Shown here: piece by piece, positions 9,395 through 19,084 of the stretch
Layout of the letters: each line of letters begins with the position of its first letter
How positions within the stretch are numbered: position 1 is the stretch's first letter
Source: Rhodospirillales bacterium
GTDB taxonomy: Bacteria > Pseudomonadota > Alphaproteobacteria > Rhodospirillales > UBA2165
Length of the DNA stretch: 64,000 bases
Direction of reading: 5' to 3'
NCBI GenBank assembly: GCA_022822205.1
Contig: JAJECC010000038.1
Coordinates: forward strand, 62,001-126,000
Notes under the pieces: generated by a model
Told to the model about the DNA's origin: nothing
Database searches by the model: none
What the model saw: only the letters and a program-made list of their open reading frames with translations
Translations under genes and position numbers: made by a program

Positions 9395-9423
9395 TATATA
9401 GATTGTCCGACTAATCTAGTCAA
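9395..9423 (-). promoter_or_regulatory. cysE-iscR-suf promoter with overlapping IscR-type operator
   Basis: On the minus strand TTGACT (9418-9423) and TATATA (9395-9400) are separated by exactly 17 bp, a near-consensus sigma-70 promoter about 100 nt upstream of cysE. The -35 box is embedded in the inverted repeat GACTA-N3-TAGTC (9409-9421). A second, imperfect copy (GACTAAATTAC on the minus strand, 9381-9391) lies just downstream of the -10 box. A repressor on these sites would block transcription. The encoded IscR is the obvious candidate, by inference. Confidence 0.7.
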
Positions 9424-9539
9424 GTAATAAAGCCCGCTTTTTTGGGAAATTTGAGGTAAATCGATCAAATTCATGGGTCTGAATTAACCAATTGACCCGC
9501 TTTGGAAACACGACCCGCTACCAGGAACCCGTCAATTCG

Positions 9540-10199
9540 ATGCCCGAAGTTATCTTCAACGGTCCCGACGGCCGCCTCGAAGGCCGCTATCATCAGAGCA
9601 AGACGCCCAACGCGCCCATCGCGATCGTGCTGCATCCGCACCCCCTCCACGGCGGCAACATGAACAATCGCGTCGTCTACACGGTGTTCAACGCCTTCGC
9701 CGACCGGGGGTTCTCGGTGCTCAGGTTCAATTTCCGGGGCGTCGGCAAATCGCAGGGCGCCTTCGATGCCGGGATCGGCGAGTTGAGCGATGCGGCCTAC
9801 GCCTTCGACTGGATGCAGCAGATCAATCAGAACAGCCGGTTCTGCTGGATCGGCGGCTATTCCTTCGGGGCGCTGATCGCCATGCAGTTGATGATGCGGC
9901 GCCCGGAAATCGGAGGCTTCATCTCGGTGTCGCCGCCGGCCAGCACCGAGGACTTCACGTTCCTCGCCCCCTGCCCGTCGTCGGGGCTGATCGTCCACGG
10001 CGACAAGGACGAGCAGGTGCCCCTGGACGCGGTAAACAGGCTGGCAACCAAACTCGACAATCAGAAGAACATTTCGGTGGGGCTCAGCGTCATCCAGGGC
10101 GGCGATCATTTCTATCAGGACAAGCTGGACAAGCTCGATGGCGAAGTCGGCGCCTATCTCGACGAGGCGCTGAAGCCGGCCGAGGACGCCGACGCCTGA
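9540..10199 (+). CDS. Alpha/beta hydrolase (COG2945-like)
   Basis: A 219-residue cytosolic alpha/beta hydrolase of the short dienelactone-hydrolase-like group. The nucleophile elbow is GGYSFGA with Ser108. The early strand LRFNFRGVGKSQG and the loop HPHPLHGGNMNN (residues 32-43) are typical of COG2945. The acid and histidine are probably in VHGDKDEQVPLDA and GGDHFYQDK. The ATG at 9540 is preferred because homology begins there (MPEVIFNGPDGRLEG). It diverges from the suf operon and converges on anmK. The substrate is unknown; esterase activity is the family expectation. Confidence 0.85.
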   Translation: MPEVIFNGPDGRLEGRYHQSKTPNAPIAIVLHPHPLHGGNMNNRVVYTVFNAFADRGFSVLRFNFRGVGKSQGAFDAGIGELSDAAYAFDWMQQINQNSRFCWIGGYSFGALIAMQLMMRRPEIGGFISVSPPASTEDFTFLAPCPSSGLIVHGDKDEQVPLDAVNRLATKLDNQKNISVGLSVIQGGDHFYQDKLDKLDGEVGAYLDEALKPAEDADA

Positions 10200-10207
10200 A
10201 CGGTAGG

Positions 10208-11305
10208 CTAAGCCGCCGCCCCGGCCCGGTGATGGACCCCGCCCGGCGCCGGAGATGAAACACCCGTGGTGCCGGGGACGCTGAGCGGCAGGCCTCTCAG
10301 CGACCGGACCGCCAGATAGGCGAATGCCTGCGCCTCCAGCATGTCGCCGTCCCATCCGGCCGCCTCGACGGGCTCGATCGCCGTCCCCAGGGCATCGGCC
10401 AATTCCGCCATGAGCACCGGGTTGCGCCGCCCGCCGCCGGTGACCAGCCATCTTCGCGGCGTTCCCGGAAGATGCGGCGCGGCGGCGGCCACCGAGGCGG
10501 CGGTAAACGCCGACAAGGTCGCCGCGCCATCCGCGTCGCCGAGGCGTTCGGCGGGCCCGGCCGAAAAATCCAGCCGGTCGAGGGACTTCGGCGGCGCGAG
10601 GCCGAAATAGGGGCGATCCATCAGTTCCGCCAACACGTCCCGGTTCACCGTACCCGAGGCGGCCAGCCGCCCGTCCTCATCCATGGCGGCGCCCCGCCGC
10701 GCGGCCACCCAATCGTCCAGCAGGGCATTGGCCGGACCGGTATCGAAGGCGAGCAATGTGCCGGGCGCCTCGGGCTCGCCTTCGCCGATCCATGTCACGT
10801 TCGCGACGCCGCCCAGATTGAGCACCGCCAGCGGTTTTTCGAGGCCGCGGGCGAGCGCCCAGTGATAGAGCGGCGCAAACGGCGCCCCCTGCCCGCCGTG
10901 CGCCATGTCGTTGCTGCGGAAATCATTCACCACATCGATGCCGGTAAGCCGGGCCAGCCGCTCTCCATCGCCGAGCTGCAATGTGGCCGCCGCCTCGGGC
11001 AAATGGTTGACGGTCTGGCCATGAAAGCCGATGACATCGATGTCCGGCGGCGCCAGGCCGGCCTTGGCGAGCAGCGCCGAGACCTGCTCCGCGTGGCGGC
11101 CGGTCAGCTCTTCCTCCACGGCCGGATCGGCCGCGGTCCGGCGCAGGCAGCCCCGCAAACGGCCGCGGAACGCGGCATCATAGGTTCCGGACAATGAGGC
11201 GCCGAGCTCGAACACGCCCACGCCGTCGGTCTTGATGATGGCCGCGTCGATGCCGTCCAGCGACGTGCCGCTCATCAGGCCGAGTGCGGTACGGATTGTC
11301 GTCAC
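10208..11305 (-). CDS. anmK: Anhydro-N-acetylmuramic acid kinase
   Basis: A kinase of the ASKHA fold that phosphorylates and opens 1,6-anhydro-MurNAc during peptidoglycan recycling. Family motifs are [15 protein letters not shown] at the N-terminus, [56 protein letters not shown] and [13 protein letters not shown]. The frame is open to a GTG at 11335, but the GTG at 11305 puts the start ten residues before GLMSGTS as in relatives; neither has a clear ribosome-binding site. The protein is about 365 residues, normal for AnmK. The gene diverges from tyrS, with about 100 bp between starts, an arrangement common in Alphaproteobacteria. Confidence 0.92.
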   Translation of the reverse strand: MTTIRTALGLMSGTSLDGIDAAIIKTDGVGVFELGASLSGTYDAAFRGRLRGCLRRTAADPAVEEELTGRHAEQVSALLAKAGLAPPDIDVIGFHGQTVNHLPEAAATLQLGDGERLARLTGIDVVNDFRSNDMAHGGQGAPFAPLYHWALARGLEKPLAVLNLGGVANVTWIGEGEPEAPGTLLAFDTGPANALLDDWVAARRGAAMDEDGRLAASGTVNRDVLAELMDRPYFGLAPPKSLDRLDFSAGPAERLGDADGAATLSAFTAASVAAAAPHLPGTPRRWLVTGGGRRNPVLMAELADALGTAIEPVEAAGWDGDMLEAQAFAYLAVRSLRGLPLSVPGTTGVSSPAPGGVHHRAGAAA

Positions 11306-11407
11306 CGCGCCGGCCGGGGCCGTTGTTCGCCGCACCCGAGTGTGCTAAAGCGACGCCCCATTCCGGCGGCAAGGCGAAGATTCGCGAGACGGCAAGGCAT
11401 CAATCTC

Positions 11408-12658
11408 ATGTCCTCCTTTAAATCAGATTTCATGAATGCGGTCCACGAGCGGGGCTATGTCCATCAGTGCACGGACGATGCGGGGCTGGATGCGTTCGCC
11501 GACGGGAAGAGAGTGGTCGCATACATCGGTTTCGACTGCACCGCCCCGAGCCTCCATGTGGGCTCGCTGGTTCAGATCATGATGCTGCGCCTGCTGCAAA
11601 AGACCGGGCATCGTCCCATCGTGCTGCTTGGCGGCGGCACCACCAAGGTCGGCGATCCCAGCGGCAAGGATGAAAGCCGCGGGATCCTCACCTACGAGCG
11701 GATCGAGGAGAACAAGCGGGGCATTCGACGCGCTTTCGAGAAATATCTGAGTTTCGACGACGGCCCCACCGGCGCCATCATGGCCGACAACGCCGAATGG
11801 CTGGACGAGCTCAACTACATTTCCCTGCTCAGGGATTACGGCCCGCACTTCACCATCAACCGGATGCTGACCTTCGATAGCGTCAGGCTCCGGCTCGAGC
11901 GCGAACAGCCGCTGACCTTTCTGGAATTCAACTACATGATTCTCCAGGCCTATGACTTCGTCGAACTCGCCAGGCGCCATGACTGCGTGATGCAGATGGG
12001 CGGGTCGGACCAGTGGGGCAACATCGTCAACGGCATCGAGCTTGGCCGCCGGGTCGGTGGATTGTCGCTCTACGGGCTGACCTCGCCGCTGATCACCACC
12101 TCGTCGGGCGCCAAGATGGGCAAGTCCGCGGACGGCGCCGTCTGGCTGGATGCGGAGATGGTCGGCGCTTACGAGTTCTGGCAGTACTGGCGCAACGCCG
12201 AAGATGCCGACGTGGGCCGGTTCCTCGGCCTGTTCACCGAACTCCCGATGGACGAAGTGAACCGTCTGGCGGCGCTCGAGGGCGCCGAACTCAACGACGC
12301 CAAGAAGATCCTGGCCACCGAGGTCACCGCCCTCTGCCACGGCGCCGAAGCCGCGCGGGAAGCCGAGGAGACCTCCCGGCGCACCTTCGAGGAAGGAGCG
12401 GCGGACGAGGGCCTGCCCGGTATCGAGATCAGCGAGGCCGACTTCGGCGGCGGTCTCCAGGCCTTCGAGCTGTTCAGGCGCGCCGGCCTCGCCAACTCCA
12501 ATGGCGAGGCGCGCCGCCTGATCAAAGGCGGCGGCGCCCGCATCAACGGCCGGCCGGTGGCGAGCGAAACGGAGACCGTAGAGGCCTCTGCGTTTTCCGG
12601 CCGGACGCTTAAACTCTCGGCGGGCAAGAAACGGCACGCTTTGGTGAAACTGGTCTAG
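11408..12658 (+). CDS. tyrS: Tyrosyl-tRNA synthetase
   Basis: A 416-residue class I aminoacyl-tRNA synthetase that charges tRNA-Tyr. The HIGH-type motif is LHVGS (residues 49-53) after IGFDCTAPS. The tyrosine-binding segment is [15 protein letters not shown], and the KMSKS loop is KMGKS (236-240). The C-terminal S4 RNA-binding domain is seen in [20 protein letters not shown]. The ATG at 11408 gives the normal N-terminus (MSSFKSDFM); the 22 upstream codons in frame are non-homologous. It has the bacterial TyrRS length and domain order. The gene is convergent with the AsmA-like gene. Confidence 0.97.
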   Translation: MSSFKSDFMNAVHERGYVHQCTDDAGLDAFADGKRVVAYIGFDCTAPSLHVGSLVQIMMLRLLQKTGHRPIVLLGGGTTKVGDPSGKDESRGILTYERIEENKRGIRRAFEKYLSFDDGPTGAIMADNAEWLDELNYISLLRDYGPHFTINRMLTFDSVRLRLEREQPLTFLEFNYMILQAYDFVELARRHDCVMQMGGSDQWGNIVNGIELGRRVGGLSLYGLTSPLITTSSGAKMGKSADGAVWLDAEMVGAYEFWQYWRNAEDADVGRFLGLFTELPMDEVNRLAALEGAELNDAKKILATEVTALCHGAEAAREAEETSRRTFEEGAADEGLPGIEISEADFGGGLQAFELFRRAGLANSNGEARRLIKGGGARINGRPVASETETVEASAFSGRTLKLSAGKKRHALVKLV

Positions 12659-12708
12659 GGTCTGGATTCGATTAGGGGCAACGCCGCGGCTCCTCCCTCA
12701 CCCCCAAA

Positions 12709-12733
12709 TCGTCATGCCCGGGTCCTTGCCCGG
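12709..12733. repeat. REP-like palindrome between convergent genes
   Basis: The spacer between tyrS and the AsmA-like gene contains CGTCATGCCCGGG followed by a 6-nt loop and CCCGG, so CCGGG (12718-12722) pairs with CCCGG (12729-12733). The CGTCATGCCCGG start resembles REP-type intergenic palindromes common in alphaproteobacterial genomes. It could act as a bidirectional terminator, but there is no T-tract. Only one copy was noticed in the window. Confidence 0.45.
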
Positions 12734-12743
12734 CCGATCGGGC

Positions 12744-15700
12744 TCAGTTCGCTTCGACCTTGGGCGCATCCGTCCCGGCCGCCGGCGCTTCGGATTTCTG
12801 TTCGAAAAACTCAAAAAATTTTCTTAGGAAACCGGGCGTCAACGCGGACAGCGGATTGATTTTGACGTCGGGCTCTTCGATCATGCCGCGAACCGAATAG
12901 TCGGCGGCGAACACCCCGCCCCCTTCTTCACCGCCGGTGAGCACCTGCCCAATGATCGGCAGCCGGCCGAGCACACTGTCGAGCAGACTGTTGATCACGT
13001 AGGCCGGCACAATGGTGCCGGAGAGATCCATGGTCGAGGCATCGGTATCGATGGCGCCGGACGCCGTGAAACCCAGCGGCCCGATGGCCAGGGCATCGGT
13101 GACCGCGATCACGCCGCCGCGGTCGACGAACGGGACGTTCAGCGTCGTAAAGGCGAGGCCTTCGCCGGTCAACAGTTTGAGAAAGCCGGTCAGCGACGCA
13201 AGGGACAGCAGGCGCGCCAGAACCGGCGTATCGGTTACCCGGAAATCACGGATCGTCGCCCGGCCGGCCAGCGGCTGCTTGGGTTCATCATCGTGGTAAA
13301 CCCCTTCGACGAGCAAATTGCCGCCGACGACCTCGTCATAAAGATCGAACGTCCGCAGCACCGCGCCCGCGTCGTCGGACTGGATTTTCAGCGACCGGCG
13401 CCCGTTCCCGGACCGCAGGTCGAGCTTCAGGGAACCGCCGCCGTCAAGCGCCGCCTGAAGCTCCATCCGGCGCCACAGCCTGCCATCGAAGACCAAGGCG
13501 CCGGCAACATTGGCGAGGGTGCGTTTCGGCTGGAGCCGGACCGTGTCGAAATTGAGCGAAATGGTCATCGACGCCGTTCGCTCCTGTTCTTCGTCGGCCC
13601 CGTCATCGGTGTCCAACCATGCGGTCAGATCGAGCTTCGGACCCCGGATATCCATGTCCCATGCGTCGTCGCCCGGGACAACGATGCCGGACAGGTCGGT
13701 CTCGCCGAACGCCAGCCGGTCGATGGTGACGCGCCGCAAGTCGCCGTCGCGGATGCCGGCGGAGCCTTTGATCTCCAGTCCGCCGCCGCCAATGGAAAAG
13801 GACGGGACATCCAGCAGGGTGCCGCCGTCAAGGCGGGCGGTAATGTTGCCCCGGGCCTGGGCGCCGGCCTTCTTGCGCCAGCCGAAACGGGGGATCGCCA
13901 GCTCCGCGCCGGTCAGGCCCACGTCGATGGAAAGCTCGCCGATGCCCTCCGGGTCCCGCACCACCACGGCTTCGATATCCGTCGGTCCGTCGAGGAAAAC
14001 CTGTCCAAACATCTGTGGCTCAAGACCAAAGACCCGCCGGCGCTGCTCCGCGTCGAGGCGCGCCTTGATGGTCTGACGGCTGCGCACGGCGGGGTCGCCG
14101 GCGAAGTTCATCCGCCAACCGACCTGGGCGTCGGCGCCCGCCACCCGGACGCGGCCCGTCAGGTTCATACCGTCCCGGTCAACTACCAGATCCAGTTGCC
14201 CATTCAACAAGTCGAAGCCATAGAACAGGCCGCCCGCCCGGACATCCCGGAGGGCCGATTTGGCTTCGATCTCGACCTCGTCGATGGTGAGATCGCGCTC
14301 GGCCAGGAACCGCAGCTTGAGGCGTGTACTGGTCGCGCCGTCCATCGCCGCCGGGTCGACGCCGGCGGCGGACGCAAATTTCAGCGGTTCCATTTCGATC
14401 AGCGACAGGGCGTTTTGCAACGGACCGTCGACGATGACGTCGATGTCGGCGAATTGGTCGAACCCGTCGAGGCCGGTGAACACCACGGTCCCGCCGCGGA
14501 CGTTGAGCCCGTTGGACGTGCCGCCGGTGACGGCGATATCGAATCGCTTGGCATTGTACTTGGCCCGGCCGCTGACCCCGACCGCCGGCGGCAGGCCCTC
14601 GAGATAGGTCACCTGAGTGTCATCGATGGCGATACCGCCGTTGATCGCCGATACGGAAAACCCATTGGATTCATTGTACGTACCGAACAGGCGAACCGTC
14701 GCTTCGCTGAACGTGCCGCCGGCCATGTTGGCGAAAATCCAGTTTCGCGGATCCTCGCCCCACTGCGCGGGCCAGAACTCCGTCAGCCGGTCGAAGGGCA
14801 CATCGTTGATAACGCCGTCAATCTCGAACTCGGTATCGCCGCCGATTTCCTGAACGGAACCGGTCAGGGTGGCCGTCGGGCCGTCCAACTCCAGGGACAG
14901 CTTGGCGATATCCAGCCGGTCGAAGTCCAGGAAGTACCGGCCGGTCAGTTTCAGTCCGCGCAGGGGGAAGCCGTGATTGACCGGGTCGGGAAGCCGGATC
15001 ACGCCCTTTTTCGGAAACTCGACGGACAACTCCTCGATCAAGGCGGTTGCCCGCGCCTGGTCGAAGCGTCCTCTCAGGCCGGCGAATTCGATGGGAAGCT
15101 CAAGACCGGCGATGCCGCTCGCCAGAATGTGCCCCGCGCCGGTGGAGAGCACGAACTCGGCTTCTGGAATTTCGCCGCCGGCCAGCGCCGTCGCGGTGAC
15201 CGTGCCGCTCACCGGCGCATCGACGAAACTCCCAAGGTCGAGCCGCGGATGAATCCGGGCGAATAGCCGGGGATTGAGATTGGCGAACCCGACATCCAGT
15301 TTGAGTCTCTCTTCACTGATGTCGAACGTCCCGCCAATGGCGAACGAGGCCTTTTCTTCCCCGACATCGAAATCCAGGTCCGCCTCGCCGACGATGGTGC
15401 CGAACTCGCGGGACAGGCCGATATTCGCCGTGTCGGATCGCCAGACCGTATTGGTGAGCCGGTCGTTGATCGTCAGATCGCCATTTATGATTCGCACCCG
15501 TTGCAAATGGCTGAGCGGCCCCGCCGTGTCCGCGGGCGCCAGGAACTGCTGTACGATCACGCCGGCAACCGCCGCCCCGCCTCTCGCGCCCTTCGCCTCC
15601 GGCAAGTCGAGTTCAATCCCGCCGTGGATTTGCCGTGTCAGGTTGAGGGCCGGGTTGCGGATCGAGATGGACCGGGGGGCGAGTTTCCCCTGCAACAGGG

Positions 15701-16013
15701 CCCCACCGCTCAGCGTGACGCTGAAATCCGGAATGTCGGCAATGACCGTGCCGGATTGCCCGATGGCCTTCGCCCCCTGGACCCGGATTTCAAGCGTGCT
15801 GGTCTCGCCCGACCAGGTCAGGACGGTGTCGTCGAGTTTGACCGCGAACGCGCCGTCACCGAACTTCAGCGCGGCTTCGAAATAGGGCGAGAAGAAGGCG
15901 AGCGAGATGGGTCCGGCCGACAGCCGCCAGGCCAGGAGACCGAAGACGATCGCCAAGCCCACGGCGAGCACGCCGATCAACTGCATAAATCCGCGAAAGG
16001 TGTGAATAATCAC
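12744..16013 (-). CDS. AsmA/YhdP-like envelope protein (DUF3971-AsmA2 type)
   Basis: A 1089-residue protein with one N-terminal membrane anchor (residues ~10-30, LIGVLAVGLAIVFGLLAW) and a very long beta-rich periplasmic body. The C-terminal ~250 residues have the AsmA2/YhdP pattern (FDLYDEVVGGNLLVEGVYHD, then LARLLSLASLTGFLKLLTGE, then LDSVLGRLPIIGQVLTGGEE). Members of this bridge-like family are linked to phospholipid transport between inner and outer membranes. That role is family knowledge, not visible here. The length fits YhdP (~1250) better than AsmA (~600). It diverges from glnE across 77 bp. Confidence 0.85.
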   Translation of the reverse strand: MIIHTFRGFMQLIGVLAVGLAIVFGLLAWRLSAGPISLAFFSPYFEAALKFGDGAFAVKLDDTVLTWSGETSTLEIRVQGAKAIGQSGTVIADIPDFSVTLSGGALLQGKLAPRSISIRNPALNLTRQIHGGIELDLPEAKGARGGAAVAGVIVQQFLAPADTAGPLSHLQRVRIINGDLTINDRLTNTVWRSDTANIGLSREFGTIVGEADLDFDVGEEKASFAIGGTFDISEERLKLDVGFANLNPRLFARIHPRLDLGSFVDAPVSGTVTATALAGGEIPEAEFVLSTGAGHILASGIAGLELPIEFAGLRGRFDQARATALIEELSVEFPKKGVIRLPDPVNHGFPLRGLKLTGRYFLDFDRLDIAKLSLELDGPTATLTGSVQEIGGDTEFEIDGVINDVPFDRLTEFWPAQWGEDPRNWIFANMAGGTFSEATVRLFGTYNESNGFSVSAINGGIAIDDTQVTYLEGLPPAVGVSGRAKYNAKRFDIAVTGGTSNGLNVRGGTVVFTGLDGFDQFADIDVIVDGPLQNALSLIEMEPLKFASAAGVDPAAMDGATSTRLKLRFLAERDLTIDEVEIEAKSALRDVRAGGLFYGFDLLNGQLDLVVDRDGMNLTGRVRVAGADAQVGWRMNFAGDPAVRSRQTIKARLDAEQRRRVFGLEPQMFGQVFLDGPTDIEAVVVRDPEGIGELSIDVGLTGAELAIPRFGWRKKAGAQARGNITARLDGGTLLDVPSFSIGGGGLEIKGSAGIRDGDLRRVTIDRLAFGETDLSGIVVPGDDAWDMDIRGPKLDLTAWLDTDDGADEEQERTASMTISLNFDTVRLQPKRTLANVAGALVFDGRLWRRMELQAALDGGGSLKLDLRSGNGRRSLKIQSDDAGAVLRTFDLYDEVVGGNLLVEGVYHDDEPKQPLAGRATIRDFRVTDTPVLARLLSLASLTGFLKLLTGEGLAFTTLNVPFVDRGGVIAVTDALAIGPLGFTASGAIDTDASTMDLSGTIVPAYVINSLLDSVLGRLPIIGQVLTGGEEGGGVFAADYSVRGMIEEPDVKINPLSALTPGFLRKFFEFFEQKSEAPAAGTDAPKVEAN

Positions 16014-16090
16014 GTCGTTTCGATACCTTTAACGCGGCTTGACCACAAGATTCAGTTACAGCAGTGTGCGGCAATTCCGGGCATTTTGAA

Positions 16091-19084
16091 ATGCAACAAT
16101 TGACAATTTGGTCACAGGAAGCGGTTTTTCCGGCTCCCGCCGATCCGGATCGGGTGACGCTCGGCATTGACCGCCTGACCGACTCGCTGCGGCGGCTTCT
16201 GGACGCCGACGAGGCGCCCGCCGCGTGCGCCGCGGTGTTGGAGGACTCGCGTGTCGGCGAGGCGATGGCCGCGCTGTTCGGCAATAGCACCTTCCTCGCC
16301 CGTTCGGCCGCCGCCGAACCGGTGTTTTTCACCGAACTGATGACCCGGGGGCCGGACGCCATGCTCGAACAGGCGGGAGAACTGCCGCCCTGGCCGGCCG
16401 CCGGGATGACCGAGGCCGGCGTCATGGCGGCGCTTCGCAAAGCCAAGCGGCGCATTGCGCTGCTGACGGCGGTCGCGGACATTTCGGGCGAGTGGCCGCT
16501 CGAACGCGTCACCCGCGTCCTCAGCGAATTCGCCGACACGGCCGTATCCGCGGCCTGCCGGTACCTGCTGCTCCATGCGCCGGGGGCCGACATTCTAAAC
16601 GGCCTGGAGCCGTCCGATCCGGAACCCGGGTCCGGGCTGATCGTCCTCGGCGTGGGCAAGCTCGGCGCCAACGAACTGAACTATTCGAGCGACGTCGACC
16701 TGATCGTCTTGTACGACCCGGCGGCGATCGAGACCGACAGGCCGGACGAGCTCCAGCGGTTCTTCGTCCGCTTGAGCCGCGATCTGGTGAAGATGCTGTC
16801 CGAGCCGACCAGGGACGGGTACGTGTTCCGCGCCGATTTGCGCCTGCGGCCGGACCCGGGCTCCACCCCGACCGCCATATCGGTGACCGCCGCCGAAACC
16901 TATTACGAGAGCGTCGGCCAGAACTGGGAGCGGGCGGCCATGATCAAGGCGCGCCAGGTTGCCGGCGACAAGGAAGCGGGCGGCCGGTTCCTCCATCACC
17001 TTCAGCCGTTCATCTGGCGGCGCAACCTGGATTTCGCCGCCATCCAGGATATTCATTCCATCAAACGCCAGATCAATGCCCACCGGGGGGGCGCGACAAT
17101 CAAGGTGCCGGGCCACAACGTGAAGCTGGGGCGCGGCGGCATCCGCGAGATCGAGTTTTTCGTCCAGACCCAGCAGCTCATCTGGGGCGGGCGCGACCCG
17201 AGCCTGCGGACGCCGACCACCCTCGGCGCGCTGCGGGGTTTGGTCGCCGCGGGTCAGGTTGAAGCCGCCGTCGCGGAGGAGCTGACCGAGGCGTATGAAT
17301 TCCTTCGCCGGCTGGAGCATCGCCTGCAGATGGTCGAGGACCGCCAGACCCATGATTTGCCCGGCGACGATGAAGGCATCGCCGAGATCGCCACCTTCAT
17401 GGGGTTCGGGAATATCGGCGCGTTCAAAACAGAGCTGCTGAGAATTCTGCGGACGGTTGAAAGCCGCTATGCCGAACTGTTCGAGGACGAACCGGCCCTT
17501 TCCGTCGATGCCGAGGTGAGCGGCAACCTGATTTTCACGGGAACCGAGGACGACCCGGATACCATGGAGACCCTGAAATCGCTGGGCTACACCGAGCCCG
17601 GCCGGGTCGCGGCCGCCATCCGGGCCTGGCACCATGCGCGCTACCGGGCGACCCGCAGCGAACGCGCGCGCCAGATTCTGACCGAGCTGGTCCCCCTGCT
17701 CCTCACCTCGTTCGGCAAGACCCCGGATCCGGACACGGCGTTCGCCGGATTCGACGACATTCTGCGCGGCCTGCCGGCGGGCATCCAGCTGTTTTCCATG
17801 CTGTGGGCCAATCCGACCCTGATCGACTTGATCGGCGAGATCACCGGAACGGCGCCCCGGCTCGCCGGCCACCTGGGCCGTCACCCGGCCCTGCTCGAAA
17901 GCGTCCTGGAAGCCGACTTTCACGATCAACTGCCGGAGGAATCATGGCTCGAAGCGGATCTCCGCGCGGCCGTCGGCCCCCTGGACAATTTCGAAGACGC
18001 CCTCGACGCGATCCAGCGGTGGAGCAATGACCACAAGTTCCGGATCGGCGTGCGATGCCTGCTCAACCTGACGACCTGGGACCGGGCCGGCGCCGACCTC
18101 GCGGCGGCCGCCGACGTATCGCTGCGGGTTTTGCAGTCGGCCGTCGAATCGGAATTCGCCAAAAGCCACGGCCGGATCGCCGGCGGCGAGCTGGCGATCG
18201 TCGCGCTCGGCAAGCTGGGGGGGCGTGAGATGACCCCGACCTCCGATCTTGATCTCGTGTTCGTTTACGATTTCGATCCCGGCGGCGAAGCATCGGACGG
18301 CGAACGGTCATTGTCGCCGGGACCGTATTTCGCCCGCTACGCCCAGCGGCTGATCACCGCCATCACCGCGCCCACCGCCGAAGGCAAATTGTACGAAGTG
18401 GACATGCGGCTCCGGCCGTCGGGCACCGCCGGGCCCATCGCCTCCAGCCTCGAAGCCTTCCGGCAGTATCATACGGACTCGGCCTGGACCTGGGAAAACC
18501 TCGCCATCTCCCGGGCGCGGGTGTTGAGCGGCTCCGGGACCATCCGCGGGAAGATCGAGGACGTGATCCGCGAAACCCTCACCCGAAAACGCGACGGGGA
18601 AAGCCTGGTCCGGGACGTGGCGGCTATGCGCCGGCGGATCGCCGGGGAACACGGCGCCGAAGTGCCGTGGGAAGTGAAGCACCGGCGGGGCGGCCTGGTC
18701 GATGTGGAGTTCATTATCCAGTATCTCCAGTTGCGCCACGGTCACGCGCACCCCGCCGTGCTGGCCGCCAATACCCGCCGGGCGCTGGAGAATCTGCACG
18801 ACGAACAAGTGGTCCCGGAAGCCGATTACCGGGCGCTCGGCGAGGCGCTCGGTCTGTGGCAGGCCGTTCAGGGAGTGTTCCGGCTGACCATCGAAGGGTT
18901 CCTGGATGACGTCATCACCAACAGCATGCCGGCCAGTCTGGAGCGCATCCTGGCGGGCGCGACGGGATCGGAGACGGTGGACGCCCTGCTGGCGCGGATG
19001 GACGAGACCGCCGGGACGGTCCGGGAGATTTACCGCCGGCTGATCGATGCCCCGGCGGAGGCCGCCGGGAAGGAAGCCCCGTGA
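16091..19084 (+). CDS. glnE: Bifunctional glutamine synthetase adenylyltransferase/deadenylase
   Basis: A 997-residue GlnE that adenylylates glutamine synthetase at high nitrogen and removes AMP at low nitrogen. It has two nucleotidyltransferase domains with GKLG-x-SDxDL motifs: GKLGANELNYSSDVDLIVLY at about residue 190 (deadenylase) and GKLGGREMTPTSDLDLVFVY at about 706 (adenylylase). GlnE-specific helical segments follow each (KRQINAHRGG; VKHRRGGLVDVEFIIQYLQL). The ATG at 16091 is chosen over an in-frame ATG at 16064 because family similarity starts later; the choice is uncertain. Its stop overlaps the DUF455 GTG start by 4 nt. Confidence 0.96.
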   Translation: MQQLTIWSQEAVFPAPADPDRVTLGIDRLTDSLRRLLDADEAPAACAAVLEDSRVGEAMAALFGNSTFLARSAAAEPVFFTELMTRGPDAMLEQAGELPPWPAAGMTEAGVMAALRKAKRRIALLTAVADISGEWPLERVTRVLSEFADTAVSAACRYLLLHAPGADILNGLEPSDPEPGSGLIVLGVGKLGANELNYSSDVDLIVLYDPAAIETDRPDELQRFFVRLSRDLVKMLSEPTRDGYVFRADLRLRPDPGSTPTAISVTAAETYYESVGQNWERAAMIKARQVAGDKEAGGRFLHHLQPFIWRRNLDFAAIQDIHSIKRQINAHRGGATIKVPGHNVKLGRGGIREIEFFVQTQQLIWGGRDPSLRTPTTLGALRGLVAAGQVEAAVAEELTEAYEFLRRLEHRLQMVEDRQTHDLPGDDEGIAEIATFMGFGNIGAFKTELLRILRTVESRYAELFEDEPALSVDAEVSGNLIFTGTEDDPDTMETLKSLGYTEPGRVAAAIRAWHHARYRATRSERARQILTELVPLLLTSFGKTPDPDTAFAGFDDILRGLPAGIQLFSMLWANPTLIDLIGEITGTAPRLAGHLGRHPALLESVLEADFHDQLPEESWLEADLRAAVGPLDNFEDALDAIQRWSNDHKFRIGVRCLLNLTTWDRAGADLAAAADVSLRVLQSAVESEFAKSHGRIAGGELAIVALGKLGGREMTPTSDLDLVFVYDFDPGGEASDGERSLSPGPYFARYAQRLITAITAPTAEGKLYEVDMRLRPSGTAGPIASSLEAFRQYHTDSAWTWENLAISRARVLSGSGTIRGKIEDVIRETLTRKRDGESLVRDVAAMRRRIAGEHGAEVPWEVKHRRGGLVDVEFIIQYLQLRHGHAHPAVLAANTRRALENLHDEQVVPEADYRALGEALGLWQAVQGVFRLTIEGFLDDVITNSMPASLERILAGATGSETVDALLARMDETAGTVREIYRRLIDAPAEAAGKEAP

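Noticed and set aside
13293..15266. A 657-codon open frame opposite the AsmA-like gene
   Set aside because: Low-complexity shadow of a GC-rich gene with no family features.
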